Source: Piper betle
Lineage: Eukaryota; Streptophyta; Magnoliopsida; Piperales; Piperaceae
Length of the DNA stretch: 64,000 nt
NCBI GenBank assembly: GCA_033002965.1
Contig: JAURVB010002157.1
Coordinates: 1-64,000, forward strand
Direction of reading: 5' to 3'
The notes beneath the pieces are model-generated. The model worked only from the letters and a program-made list of their open reading frames with translations. It made no database searches and was not told the DNA's origin. Shown here piece after piece: positions 24,846 to 37,721 of this stretch. Both the position numbers and the translations under genes were made by a program. Numbering within the stretch: the stretch's first letter is position 1; each line of letters starts with the position of its first letter.

Positions 24846-27800
24846 CCCGAAATCTGGAGTGGCTGCTTCTATCAGTGTTGACTGACCCTCAAACGTCAAT
24901 CACTGATTTGATGCCTTATTTCTAATCTCGTCAAATATTTGATCTCGTAGGCAATGGTGCTCCTAATCTTTTCCTCATCATATCGAGACCTATGTCTGGC
25001 AAAGAGAAGCCAAAACTACTGCCAGTATGGTCATAAACTAGTGGAAGAGGGGAGGCAGTGAAGTGCCCATCAGACTGTTGATCCACCTCGCTACTCACCC
25101 TCATTCATCACTATCTTCTGGAAGTAGTCCATCTCAAGTTGTCTTCCGAAACTCTCATCTATGCTCCAAATACTTCAGCAGTTCCATTGGCTTAATCACA
25201 ACCTTCATCCTTAGGGATTTGTCTAAGGAACTTGGTGGTTCATCTCATGTGCCAACCAACTTGCCAGTATCTCTATCTTCAATCTCCTTATGGTTGCCCC
25301 TTTTATTTTAAACTCATTCTCACAATGTACACCATGTCCCATGGAAGCAAGACTAATGTGGTGACATGCAAAACACGAACACCTGGTCAACATCCAATTC
25401 AATCTCAGCTTACCGAACATGTGAACACCACGAGTCATCCAAATCTCTTATCCCATGGATAGAACTGGTGGGTTTCTAAGCCCATCATGACATTCCTATC
25501 AGATTCCTGCTAACATCTGCTGATATCTAAATCTAATATAAGATGGGATCTTATACCCATTCTACCTCTGCTAGCACTATAACATGCCCTCCTCACATCT
25601 AACTGAGCAAATAGTCTCATATCATGATAAAAATCTATAGAAATGACCTGTCAACCCAACTAAGGCCAATTTCACATATTTCTAATCAAGTCTTGAATAC
25701 ACTATTATGCAACTAACTTATGATAAAATCTGCATGTAAAGAAAATGGACAGAAGCATAGCTGCCGAGCTTGACTCGGAGCAGTCTTTGCACACATATTA
25801 CCTATAAAAGTATCTTACATCTTAATCAACTAAGAGTTGCTCTAATACTAAAACTGTAACACCCTAAATCTGGTTTATGCTCAGGAACCAAACTGGAATG
25901 TCACTAGTCCTGGTTAGGTCAGCCAACCCGAACCCAACTCATGAGGATCTACTCTCGACGTCTTAAGATGAAGATATTATTCGCAATGCATGGTTGAAAG
26001 CACAAAATCCTAACATGCTACTATATGGATGACATGCAAACTAATTTACACACACAAAAATAATTCCAATAAAATCAAGAAAAAATCTCTAAATAAAACG
26101 GACAAAGTCTCCCCTAAAAGTGTAATTAGGGACCACCCTGTCAAAAACAACATATGCAATACATATCTATATACTAAACATTTCATTCACACAAAATTAT
26201 AATCTACTATATAAATCACTCTGGAGCTTGGGTCTTAACCCACTTGTGCATTTTGTTCACATTTCACATTATGTCATCATGTTTTGCATTTAACCACGTC
26301 ATTTCCAATATAATAACATCATAGACAAAAATATTAAACATTCAATCATCTAACATGTCTGTGCAAGAGACCTCACTGCTCCTCTGTCCAAGCTGGCATA
26401 TCCAATATTTGATCCTCACCTATATATATATATATTAAGAAAAACGTCAGTAACAAGTGTTACTGGGCCAAAAAATAACTAATATCAAATTGGAACAGGA
26501 GAGCTAACCCTCTTGTTAAATAAAAATCACATATACTTCCTCAAGAACTCTCACAAGGGCAATAATTAGGAGCCGTCGACCTCGACTCGATAGCATCCCC
26601 TTTCCATATCATTCTCTTTCCATATCATTCTCTTTTCTGGGTCATTTCATCTATCTCTTGCACGACAAATTCATTCTATTCTCTTCCGCCCTCTACATCC
26701 TTCATATTACTCCTTGCTCTGAGTATAGGGGCCGAGTACTCTCAGGCATGTGCCTTCAGTACCCTTTTTCGCCACAAGTCTAGACATGCGCTATACAGCA
26801 ATACCTGTAAACCTCCACACTTCTCTGCGTTTGAGGAACTCAAAGGTGGAGTTGTCAGGATCTCGCAGGAATGGAGTGGATGCTCACCAATTCCAAACCC
26901 GAAGTCGACTAGCACGTGCCTCCTTGCGTAGCACGGTCGTCAAGTTTACCTCATTCCATCTCTCACTGAAAATGCAAAAACTACATGTATATATGTCTGG
27001 GTAGGGATTTATATAATAGGCCCGAAGGCGTCGTGAGCTGGATCTAAGTTTCGAAAACAAACTAGAGGGATCTCATCTTTGAGGGTTATTGATCCGGAAA
27101 TAACATGCGACTAAATGGCTCGCGTGGAGTGGGATACAATAAAACCACCACTTGATGCGTCTGCTTACCTGTAAAAACAAAACACGATGAAGTATAAAGA
27201 TAAAACAAGAAGCGAGTCCTAACGGACTTGGCAGAAGCTCCAAGCGTATCCTCGTGCCTAGGCGGCAAACTCCTACTCCGTCCCTACACATCAAATCTAA
27301 AAGCTAACGCCCGCTAACTAAATGATGCATCACACTCATCACGATCAACACACTCACAATGCAAACAACATCCATCAACAGTCAAACAATCATCCGTGTA
27401 GAAATAACTCTAACTCATCCTATTTATACCAATTTTATTAAATTTTTCTAAGTTACATTGTAGTTAGTTAGCATGCTCAAACTTAATTTACTTACTTAGA
27501 TCACTAACATTCATTCACTTTCAATCAAAGCATGCAAATCATCATTTCAACTATAATCAGGCATTCATCAGAATAATTAATCAATCCTAGTATGTTGTGC
27601 TAACAATCATCAATTTAAAATAATTAAATCGGAGGTAATTATACCTCGCGTCGTCGGTAATTGGCGATGGTTAGGGTTTTGTCGCGAGTCTCAAAGCTCG
27701 AATTCAGCGCTCGGTGGCATCCGAAGTTCGATCATATTCGACTGGATGAACTTGGCAAAAGATCCAACAAATTCCAGTGAATCTGGTTTTCCAGCAAATT

Positions 27801-28753
27801 CCAACGGTTTTCCGGCAGCTTTCGGCGGTTTTTCGATAGCTTCCCGGTGACTGACGGGATGGTAGTGGTATGGGGTACCGTTGGCATCAGCTCGACGAGC
27901 TCAACCCAATAGTGGTGACGAAGAGGACGGTAGTCGCGGCAATGACTGCCAGTGGTAGCATCTAGTTCAGCTAGGGTGGTCGGTCTCCCTAATCAGGCCC
28001 ACGGCCAACCTCAGTGGCGGCACTAGGTAGGGTGGAAACGTCGGGGAGGTCGAGGGGAGGGGTGTCGGCATTGCAGCAATGGTGGAGCGGCAGGGACGAT
28101 GGTGGAATCATGTCGGGAGCAGCTCAATCGTGGGCAATTCCGGCGTCGTGACGACCAGAGGTGGCCGGGGTTGGTCAGGGCGACACGGCGACACTGCACC
28201 CCAGGCTTAGCAGCGGCCAGGCAGCGGTGGCAAACACTAGGGTGAAGGTGGCGGTGATCGAGGGTTTGGGGAAAGAAAAAGGGTCAGGGGTGGTCAATGG
28301 AAATATCGTAAATAAGACTTGACTCGACTCTATCTCAAGTCAAAAATAATAACTAACTTGTAATAAATCCTTAAAAAAATACAAAAAATAGGGAAAATCC
28401 CATAAAATAAAACAAAACACCACAACATCATAATGACATGTTCTATAACTAACAAACCACCCAAACTGCCCGTAATGCATCCTAACACGGTAGACAGCTC
28501 TAAAACTAATTCTATGATCCACTATATATATAAAAAAAGTAAACTAGCATACTCTCATATATTCTGATGACTCATTCTTTTCTGTTATATTCACGAGCAT
28601 TATCATAATATACTTGGGCTCACATAACCCTCGCGGTTCATGGCACATGACTAACCTTAGTCCAATACGCGTGTTCTGAAATCGACTCGACTGAAAATAA
28701 CGGTCGAATTGATCGGCTCTAACTATAAAACCCTGACTCGGGTCACAGGTTTT
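24846..28753 (-). mobile_element. LTR copy E (reverse) with about 1 kb of internal sequence
   Basis: The LTR occupies 25855-28753: TGTAACACCC at the low end and CAGGTTTTATA at the high end on the + strand. It is of the copy A type, with the GTCTAGACATGCGC block at about 26780 and a TATATAT near 26990. Beyond the LTR 3' end (below 25855) lies a primer-binding site and roughly 1 kb of internal leader or gag-side DNA down to 24846, where it meets copy D. It is therefore a 5' LTR plus the start of an internal region, truncated. I could not recognise a gag domain in the internal part. Confidence 0.7.
25839..25850 (-). other. Candidate tRNA-iMet primer-binding site of copy E
   Basis: The minus strand reads TAGTATTAGAGC four bases after the TGTTACA end of the LTR, matching the usual TGGTATCAGAGC at 10 of 12 positions. 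This fixes the orientation of copy E and marks its LTR as the 5' one. Confidence 0.65.
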
Positions 28754-29487
28754 ATAGTGAGGCAGTATAAAAATATGTATGAACCACACTAGTACTCCCT
28801 AAGGTAGTGTGGTGCATAAAGGTACTATATAGCGCAACACATTTTTGGAATTTGTGGCACTAACTTAACTGTTCCTTTTGCCACTTGAGTATCATGGCAG
28901 GTGTAATATGGAGGATGTGAGGGCGTAAGTGTTGTATGTATGAATATAAATATTAGTAGTGCATGCTCGCCAACACTTTTTTAAGTATGTTTGCTAACCA
29001 CCCAGTGTGATGCAATCTGAAGTGTCCCAAGTTTTAGTGGGTAATAGAATACTCATTTGCCAGTTTATAATAGTTATTTTTGGACTAGCCACATTCATTA
29101 CTGGAATTTTTTATATTCATATGCAAGTCTCTTGCAATCCTGAGTCGACTTCGGTGGGAAGATAAATAAACGCTACACACACTAAAAGTTAGCAAAATTA
29201 TTTCGTTTCTTACTTTTATTTATATTTGACATGTTTTGACGCATATTTAACAATGTCTTCCATTCTCATGACGTCAAGCAGCTTGTTTCGATCTATTTTA
29301 TCGATCGAGTCATACCGACTAACAACTTTAGACAAGACTCAATTCGATCGTAACATTTCTGATTCGGTTCTTAATTGAACCAAAATCGAGGTATTACAAT
29401 ATAAATAATTTTCTTTAAAATGAAAGTCAAGCTCTCATTTGCCAGTTTGTTGTAATTATTTCTGGACCAGTAACACTCGTTATTGAC

Positions 29488-29489
<2 letters not shown>

Positions 29490-29532
<43 letters not shown>
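29490..29532. repeat. TA microsatellite
   Basis: About 21 uninterrupted TA dinucleotides in the last piece of LTR copy G. Confidence 0.95.
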
Positions 29533-29536
<4 letters not shown>

Positions 29537-30154
29537 GAGCAAGAGTCTAATATACTAGTGTGGACGAAGGAGCAATGGCATCTTGTGCACACAGATCTAT
29601 CCAACAATAGAATGTTTGTTTTAGTTATAATGTTGTGATGAAATGCAAACTATGGATGTGTTGTGATATATATTGTTAATAATGACATGATGATAATCAC
29701 CCAACCTAAAAATGTACATGTAAACAAGAATGAAGAGATGGGTTGAGCCTCAGTTCAATAATGTAGAATAAATGTAAATTAGTAGTTGAATCAAAACCTA
29801 ATGTGTTGTTGGGATGAAGTTATGGTGTGAATGTTCTATTAAATATTTATATCATATATGGTTTGACAAGGTGGCTCTTGTTGTACTTTCATGAGACACC
29901 CTTCGTGTTGTTTAGAATTTATAGATTTTTACCGTGATTGAACGATTTAGAATATGATTTGCTTGACAAGGCATTCACGTAGTATTTTGTTAGGATTATT
30001 TTTTTGGCATCTCACGCATGCATGACAAAATTTATCTTTCATCTTAAGACGCCGAGAGTATATCCTTTTGGGTTAAGTTCGGGTTGACCGACTTAATCGA
30101 GTAATCTGTAATATCCTAGTTCGATTAGAAATGAACTGGATTTGGGGTGTTATA

Positions 30155-31452
30155 ATTTATTTTTATATTTATAATTATGTATCTAGATTTCAGGATAAAT
30201 TAAAGTGCTCAAAACAAAAAATTATAACTCATATTAGTTATACGAGCATTAGGTAATGTATAAAAAGCTCAATTAAAGATTATGATCTTCTGATTTCATC
30301 GTTTATGCATGAAAACTAGCTCAATTAAAACTTTATTCATAAAAGTGAGCGTACATAGAAGTATTTAGTATTTTTACACGAAAAATAGTGATAACACATT
30401 ATAACATGTTGATAATTATTTTAGTTTTCTTGCACGTATTTTTAAAAGAAATTAAGATTTAAATAAAAATGGAAATTTCATTGAATTTAAGTAGATGATT
30501 GTCTTAAGGTGTCACAACTTTCATGGGATTATCAGGTTAAAGCAGCCCACAGAGGCCAAATTTGGCTGCCCACCCCAATCAAATTATTAATAATTCTACA
30601 AGTAGATGTAGAGAACTTAATTTTTTTAGCATATTAGCATTTTAATCAATTTTTGTGATGGCTACTTAATCACGAGGCGCTCTAATCGAAGAAAGGACAC
30701 TTCTACCATCAAATCCAGTTAGGGCGTCGCTATCATAGTTAGATTTAGTTGATTTTAGCCATTATACTTTTCTACTACTTACGCTTACAAAATATTGTGG
30801 TTATTTCCCTATGAACAATTTTAATTAAAATTATTACTAATTTTAATAATTTAAATTGGAATTATACCAATGATTTCATAATTTTTCGCTCTTTTGTTAA
30901 TTGTGAAAGTGAAACTAACAAAATATAATTAAAATTTTACCACTTATCTAAACATATATATATATATATATACATATCAGATAACTTAAGTTTTTCAAAA
31001 AAAAATACCAAGTTATATTACCTTTTTTTATTGCGAGAATATATCAAAATAAGATGGGATGAACCTGAAATAAGTTGTTAATCATGCATTTCGATATATT
31101 AAAGTTTAAAAAAAGACATTTATGAATTTTGATTTTTTTATTTTATTTTAAAAAAACAAGATTGTAAATTATAAATATTCTTTCAATTAAATTTTACTGT
31201 AAAAAACAAAGTAGGGGGTTTAAGTGGGATAGGCCGTCAAACCACCCGGTTTTACATTAACTCGCGATCGGATCGAGTGGGACCGTCGTCCACCTTCACC
31301 GCCCAGCACCGGCGTCGTCGCCGGCGATGGTGAACACAGATCCGGCCCAAAGCTCCGACCTTTAAACCTCCCCTCTCCCACCTCCGAAGAAAAAAGGAAG
31401 CGGGCGCGCTGGTTCTCTCGCCGGATCGGCGGCGGCGGGTGGAGCTCCGGCC
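30155..31452. other. AT-rich intergenic DNA upstream of the GT106 gene
   Basis: From the end of the LTR nest to the start of the O-fucosyltransferase gene there is no coding signal. The composition turns from AT-rich to GC-rich at about 31240, consistent with the 5' untranslated region of the downstream gene. Confidence 0.5.
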
Positions 31453-34400
31453 ATGGCCGAGCTGCGGCACTCGACGTCGATGGGAACCCGGGGGCCCTCG
31501 TCGCCAGCGAAGAGGGACGAGGATGCGCTCCCGCTCGTCCCCGAGATGGCCGACGACCGCAAACCCACTCCCCTTCTCCTTCATCCTCAAGGACAAGGAC
31601 CTTTACATCAAGATCGTTCTTTCCGTCCTCCTCTTCCTTCTTCTCGCCACCTTGGTCGCTATCCCGTCCGTCTGGAAACGCCTGGTTTGTGTCCTTTTGA
31701 AGTTGCTAATGAACTGTCTTTGGGGTTAGCTTTTTTTTTTGTACTTCTGCAGTAATGGGTATAGGCTAGCTCCGATCTTATACCATTGTTCTATGTATGT
31801 CATTTTTTCTGGCAGTTGAGATTGCTTCCTTGTTATGAATTTGGCCAATAGATGTTAGTCTGTGTTTGTTCTAATGTTAACAAGTTCAATAGTTCATGAA
31901 GAGTGATGAAATGAAAGCTTGATGTTTCCTAGGGAGGTTATTGATAAGCCTAGTTTTATTTTAGTGAGATATTTCTACTACACACAATTGATAACTAATT
32001 TTTAACTTACCATAAGTATAAAAAAATCACCAGGATTATCGAATTTCATTTACTAGGAAACATCGATATCATCTTTACATAATTTGAAGGGCCAAGTAAA
32101 ATTCTTTGTCTCCTTGATGCAGAATGCGCCATACTTATGTCACAAAGAGGGAATTACACTTCATTGCCCACGAGTAAGGGTTATCCTTTGACATTTATGG
32201 TTCTTCCATTTGGGTCGTATGTGTAGAATTAAATACGAAATAGCCAACAAAATGCCATGTTGATGATGTGGATTATTGCTTTTTTTGTTTAATAGAAGTG
32301 CCGTTCTTTCTAGTAGGTCAAAGAGCCACCTTCTCTTTGGGAAAATCCGTATTCAGCTACAACCTCGTGGAAGCCTTGTGCTGAAAGACGTACTAAGGGA
32401 GCTTCAGGTAGGGTTGGATATTTCTGTGATAGAAAACTTCTGCGATTTTATCAATTAGAGTAATTATGTTATTTTTTTTATTGAATGTGAGGGGAGGTAT
32501 GCTATGCGTCCATGCGCTTGCATTCTCTCTATTGGGCTATACTTTTTTACTTGACGCTATTAATATATTGTGGTGGTGTGTGACAGATCTTCCCCCAGTA
32601 AATGAAACTAGTGGATATATATTGATACATGCTGAGGGTGGCTTAAATCAGCAACGAATAGCTGTAAGTTCTCTATAGGTGTTTGCTTCAATGTTATCAG
32701 CACCTCAATTTGAATGTCACTTTGTTTCCTTGTTATATGTATGCATATGTGTCATCTATCATGCAATCACTCTTTTATAATCCTCCATTTGTTTAATGAC
32801 CATATATGAAGTACATTACATTGGTTTGACTTTGGCTTTCACAGACAGTTGACTGTTTGTATGAAGGCCTCTTTCTTGAAATGCTCTTTGGAATACAACT
32901 GTACAGATTTTTTACTTTTTTGCTCGGCTTACACCTCCTATATTGACAGATATGCAATGCTGTTGCTGTGGCAAAAATAATGAATGCAACTCTTATATTG
33001 CCAATATTGAAGCAAGATCAGATCTGGAAGGACCAAACGTAAGTCATGTTGCCTGAACTTTTTGTGTGACGCATTTTAGCCTGGTCAATGTGACAAAGTG
33101 TCCGAAATTTGAATATTGTTTTTGTTTCCATAATTTCGAAGCTATTACTTGTCTCATGATGAGACATCAACAACCTTCTCTCACGGAACAAGGACCTTTT
33201 TTCTCTTTTTTTTCTGCTGTGACTGCTAACAAGCGGTTGAAAATTTTCTTCCTTGGCTAGATTGAGAAAAATATGTTGGGACATTACCTTTTCCATTGGA
33301 AATGCCGTGTGAGACCTGTAGCTTTCTCACATTGACAAACTGTGTGCTACTATCTCATGTTTTGTCTTTTTATTTGAACAGGAAATTTGAGGATATTTTT
33401 TATGTTGATCATTTCATTGACTACCTCAAAGATGATGTGCACATAGTGCGTGACATCCCTGACTGGGTTGCTGATAAAGCTGAGCTTTTCACAAGTATAA
33501 GGTAAACTGTTCTTAATGTGCTTGCTTCTTCAATCAAACAATTTTCTTGCAGTCTGGGAAATTTTGTTGCATTTGCTGTTCTTGATTTTGAAAGTTTGTT
33601 GTCAGCTTTGATCACCAATTGTTACATGATTATTGATTTTATAATGACAGGCGCACTGTTAAGAACATTCCCAAGTATGCTTCGGCACAATTCTATATTG
33701 ATAATGTATTGCCCCGGATCAAGGAGAAGAAAATAATGGCCTTAAAGCCTTTTGTTGATAGGCTTGGGTAAGTTTAGGTATATATTAAGCACTTATTTTT
33801 ATTTATGATATAATGCAGAAAGCCTTTCTTTTTAGCATGGTATTCAAAAGTCTTGCATGAAAGATAATATATATTTACTTTTTAGTCGATCACTTATGTA
33901 ACTTGTCTTGCAACAGATATGATAACGTCCCACCAGAAATTAATCGCTTAAGATGTAGAGTGAATTATCATGCCTTGAAGTTTCTTCCTGAAATTGAGAA
34001 TATGGCTGACCAGCTTGCTGCGAGAATGAGGAACCGTACTGGGAGTTCAAATCCATACATGTAATTTGCAACTTTATGTTTTTTATTATCATTAGAAAAG
34101 TTTGTAGTTTTCCAGCTCTGAAGCCTATTTAACTTCCTTTTTTTAATCAGGGCACTCCATTTGAGATTTGAGAAGGGGATGGTAGGTTTATCATTTTGTG
34201 ATTTTGTTGGGACAAGAGAGGAGAAGGCAATGATGGCAGCATATAGACAAAAAGAATGGCCTCGACGCTACAAGGTATTTGTTTTTAAGTTTTGTGAACA
34301 TTTTCCATTGTGTTCATGTAGAATTATAAAAAAAAAAACAAAGTGATTTAGACAAAAAGAGAAGTGATGTGGACACATAGATGAAAAAATTGGCCGATTC

Positions 34401-36679
34401 TGAGTGGAATCGGCCGATTTAAATTGGCTCAGTGTAAAACCGAGTCAAAATGCACGCTAGTCGGTCGGGCAAAAAATCAGACCAAGAATTGGCCGATTCA
34501 CACCTCGAGTCAACACAGCGAGAATTGGCAGATTCAAGTGAGGCGGCGGAGGAGATCTGTCAGCCGGGTGGGTGGGGGAGACAGTAGGGCGGCGGCAGGC
34601 AGCAGGTGGGAGGTGATAGGGGGGAAACAGGGCGGGCGAGCGGGGGGCGCTTGGGTGAGGCTGGGGGCGTCGGGGCAGGCAATTGGGGGGAGCAGGGGAC
34701 GGGGCGGCAGCGGCGAATGGCAGGGAGACGGGGCCACAGGCGGCGGGGGATGGCATGGGATGGCGGTTGCGATCGGAGGAGGTGATGGGCAGCGCACCAG
34801 GGAGAGAGAAGGGGGGGAAGAACATGTTATTTCTTCCCCAACGGTGGCATTCACATAATTAAAAGTTTACTCGACTCCGACTCGAGTTAAAAATAATAAC
34901 TAACTCCAAATAATTCAAAAAAAATCTGAAAAAAATATCATAAAATATAATACACATCTTAATATAAAAATCACATCAGAATGACATATTTTGTAACTAA
35001 TAACTCATCGTTTTTTACTAAGTTAAAATTTTTACATAGAACCGATTTGGGCCGATTCAACTGAACGAATTATTAACCGATTTAGACCGATTTAATCCGA
35101 TTCAGTGTCCCCCTCAAAAACCGATTCCGATTCCTATTTTTGCAACAATGTGTGGACAAGAAGAAACAAAGTGTTAGGTAAAATAATTTCCGTTAGGGCA
35201 TGGGTTAAGGGTGTTAGATAGTATAATTATGTGAGATTGTTAGGATCTAATGTGTTAGTCGGGTCCTTCATGGCTCGAGCAATGTAACTCTAAAATAGGC
35301 CTATGGCCTATTAATAGTGTGGGTAACTAAGTCAATATACTTAAAAGTGGGTTTATGGTGTAGGCTCACTTGTGAGTCTATAAGGGCTGTACTTCCTCTT
35401 TTGGAATGAAAAATTAAGTTTATATTTTAAGAGTAGATTATGAGGGCTTGAAAACTCGTAGTGTCAATTGATATTTTGTTAGGTCATCCTTCATTGTGGA
35501 AATGCTTATCAATAGGTTTAGGCTTGATTTCCCTAAATCAAAGCCAAATCCTGTCAATTGATATTTGGTTAGGTCATCCTGCAAGTGATCCAACACAAAG
35601 TGATGTAGACAAAACTTTCGTCAATTGTAGATGACAAATAAGAAACTGTAAGTGCTTATTTGTTTGCTAATGTCACACTGGAATGCAATGGAGTGGGCGT
35701 TGTGGTGAATTCTTTTTGAGGAAGATCTGAAGATGTATTGAAGCAAAATTTGGCTACATTGACTGCTGGTTATCTCAGTGATTTAATGGTTTCATTCAGC
35801 CAAACATTAATGTGTCTAGTACATGAAAGATGCTTTGGCATTTGAACTCTTTGGTTGTGGTCCTTGAGGAAACAAAAGGATTAAGCCATTGTAGTTGTAA
35901 CTTGTGCATTGTATCGCATGTTCGATGAAAATGTCTCTAATCTTCTATATGCTAAGCATTCACATGAATTTAAATACTGGCTCTATTAGGCTCAAAATTA
36001 ACATTTGTTCAACATGATTTTATTGCAGAATGGATCCCATCTTTGGCAGCTGGCGTTACAAAAGCGAAAAGAAGGAAGATGCCCCCTTGAACCCGGGGAA
36101 GTGGCAGTTATCCTTCGAGCAATGGGCTATCCAAAAGAGACACAGATTTATGTTGCTTCTGGTCAAGTCTATGGTGGGCAGAATCGAATGGCACCTCTGA
36201 GAAACATGTTTCCTAATTTGGTAATTTGCGTTCACCTACCTAGTTTTTCCTCGTAGTAATATTTGCAGCATTGGTCATGGCAGTCAACAAATTCTTTTTC
36301 TTTTCGTGGATTTTTGTAGGTGACAAAGGAGGAGCTGACGAGCAAGGAGGAATTAAACCATTTCCGAAAAACACGTCACTAGCTTGGCAGCTCTGGATTT
36401 CTTGGTCTGCTTGAAGTCTGATGTGTTTGTAATGACTCATGGCGGCAATTTCGCAAAGCTGATTATCGGTGCACGAAGGTACATGGGTCACCGTCTTAAA
36501 TCTATAAAACCAGACAAGGGAATAATGTCGAAGTCCTTCGGGGATCCATACATGGGTTGGGCTCATTTCGTCGAGGATGTTAGCATCACTCATCAAACGA
36601 GGACTGGCCTCCCGAAGAAACTTTTCCTAACTATGATCTATGGGAAAATCCCCTTACTCCTTGTATGTGTAAAACCTGA
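31453..36679 (+). CDS. O-fucosyltransferase family protein (GT106), 11 exons
   Basis: Golgi type II glycosyltransferases of this plant family (former DUF246) use GDP-fucose-type folds on cell-wall or protein substrates; the exact acceptor cannot be told. Exons: 31453-31684, 32123-32173, 32317-32407, 32587-32663, 32950-33038, 33382-33501, 33651-33767, 33917-34060, 34151-34274, 36029-36220 and 36320-36679. The product is about 531 residues: basic cytosolic start, membrane anchor (IVLSVLLFLLLATLVAIP), NAPYLCHKEG, the family block IHAEGGLNQQRIAICNAVAV, HLRFEKGMVG, YVASGQVYGG, DVFVMTHGGNFA and the C-terminal YDLWENPLTPCMC. Three single-base indels break the frame as written: one extra base near 31560-31572 before the anchor, one extra A near 36365-36370 before HVTSLAALDF, and one missing C near 36610 before EETFPNYDLW. 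All sit in homopolymers, and the total length becomes a multiple of three when they are allowed for. Intron 9 carries a DNA transposon. Confidence 0.9.
34368..34375. repeat. 8 bp target-site duplication (TGTGGACA), left
   Basis: Exact match to 35151-35158. Eight-base duplications are the signature of hAT transposition. Confidence 0.75.
34376..35150. mobile_element. Non-autonomous hAT-like element carrying an LTR fragment
   Basis: The 775 bp insert in intron 9 of the GT106 gene is bounded by TGTGGACA on both sides. The ends are imperfect inverted repeats: CATAGATGAAAAAATTGG at the left and, inverted, CATTGTTGCAAAAATAGG at the right (14 of 18 identical). Sub-terminal CCGATT words recur on both sides. 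There is no transposase frame. The interior from about 34850 to 35020 matches, in reverse, the LTR family (compare 5218-5375), including ACTCGAGT blocks, and the GC-rich 34545-34830 corresponds in position to the LTR GC-rich block. Confidence 0.65.
35151..35158. repeat. 8 bp target-site duplication (TGTGGACA), right
   Basis: Right-hand copy of the duplication flanking the hAT-like insert. Confidence 0.75.
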
Positions 36680-37721
36680 TACACCATAAACTGACTTGTT
36701 TATAGAATGATTAATATGAACTTATCTTTGGCAGGCCTTTTTTGCCAAAGAATGAGAGTTCTGTTTTGATATCTTTGTGGATTCTTGCTCATTTAGTTCT
36801 CCATGGGAGAGGTTTTTATTGTTGGAAGAAAAGTCATCATTAGCTTTGGTTTCTTTAAAGTGTTTTGAGTATTATTCTTAATGAAACCCTTCGTTTACAT
36901 AGTAAGGTCATGTATCATGTCACTTGGAAATACTGAGTATCCTGAGAAGTGAACTCGGTGGACCATTTTTTCCAAATGGTGCTGGCTGGATGATCGTAAT
37001 CTGAACTATGTCGAATCACCGAGGAGATCAGGAAATGAATACCTTTTAGCAACGGTAAGCACTATGTGGCCCAACTCCCAAACGAGTTAGTATAGTTGGC
37101 AAGTTGGAGCCATTGGCCCTAGGCCAGGAACGAAAGTAAAACAATAACGAAAAGAATTTATTATTATAAAAAAATGTTAAAAAAGAGCAATAATGTTGAT
37201 AGTCATACACACCTGGCCTCTTCCCGAACAGGTATCATTCATGAACTCTCACCTAAAAAACAGCTATGCTGATGAACATCTTGACCAATATAGAGAATAC
37301 ATCTAAACATAATTGACACCAATAATGTCCGCCCCCCTTCGATTTCGATAAGGTTGCCCATCAAATAATTTGGCTTTGTGACGCTTGGACCACTGATCAT
37401 ATGACACCTACAGCAGCCAACCATGTGGTATAGGGTGAGGATGCCAATTGACAGTAGAAGAAATGCGTTGGCAATCAAATCTCCTCTCACAATTATTCAA
37501 TCCAATCGTGTAGGAGTAGTTTTGTCACACGACAAGTCATCTATGCAACATTGAAACGCAGCTCTACCCAATCTCCTATTTGCCAAAATGAATGTCGTGA
37601 TCCTGCAAGAATTTGTCCGCAAGGCCGTTGTGCAAGTTTGACGTCTATTTCCTCGCCTAAAACTTCTATAAAATCGGCATGAAAGATTGTTCGGTGGTCG
37701 TGGTATCAAGTTGATTGACTG
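36680..37721. other. Spacer between GT106 and dicarboxylate transporter genes
   Basis: Holds the 3' untranslated region of the upstream gene and the promoter side of the transporter gene. No credible exon was seen on either strand. Confidence 0.5.

Larger units (their letters stand above)
22227..29398 (+). mobile_element. LTR copy D (forward) in copy G, split by copy E
   Basis: It starts TGTAAAACCCC at 22227, ends GGTATTACA at 29398 and is flanked by ATATA duplications at 22222-22226 and 29399-29403. The left part (22227 to about 24845) and right part (28754-29398) align with consecutive parts of copy C in inverse orientation. The insertion of E removed about 70 bp of D at the junction. The C-rich block at 22909-23630 gives frames on both strands that are compositional, not genes. 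Confidence 0.8.
17391..30154 (+). mobile_element. LTR copy G (forward), split by copies C and D
   Basis: Three pieces of one forward LTR: 17391-17817, 20819-22221 and 29404-30154. The first piece matches copy A from its gactcgagt block into the C-rich block. The second has the C-rich remainder, GGAATAGGAGCTCACCGCC, CTACCAGGTTCGTTTAGGAC and CCCTCGAGGATGAGATCC. The third has CCAGTAACACTCGTTATTGAC and the GGGGTGTTATA end. The 5' terminus is not recognisable, so no target duplication was assigned. It is the outermost, oldest layer of this part of the nest. Confidence 0.7.

Noticed and set aside
29371..29607. Frame encoding a tyrosine-isoleucine repeat
   Set aside because: It is a translated TA microsatellite.
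34424..34858. 144-codon glycine-rich frame and proline-rich frames opposite
   Set aside because: They lie in the GC-rich LTR-derived interior of the hAT-like insert, inside an intron; compositional artefact.
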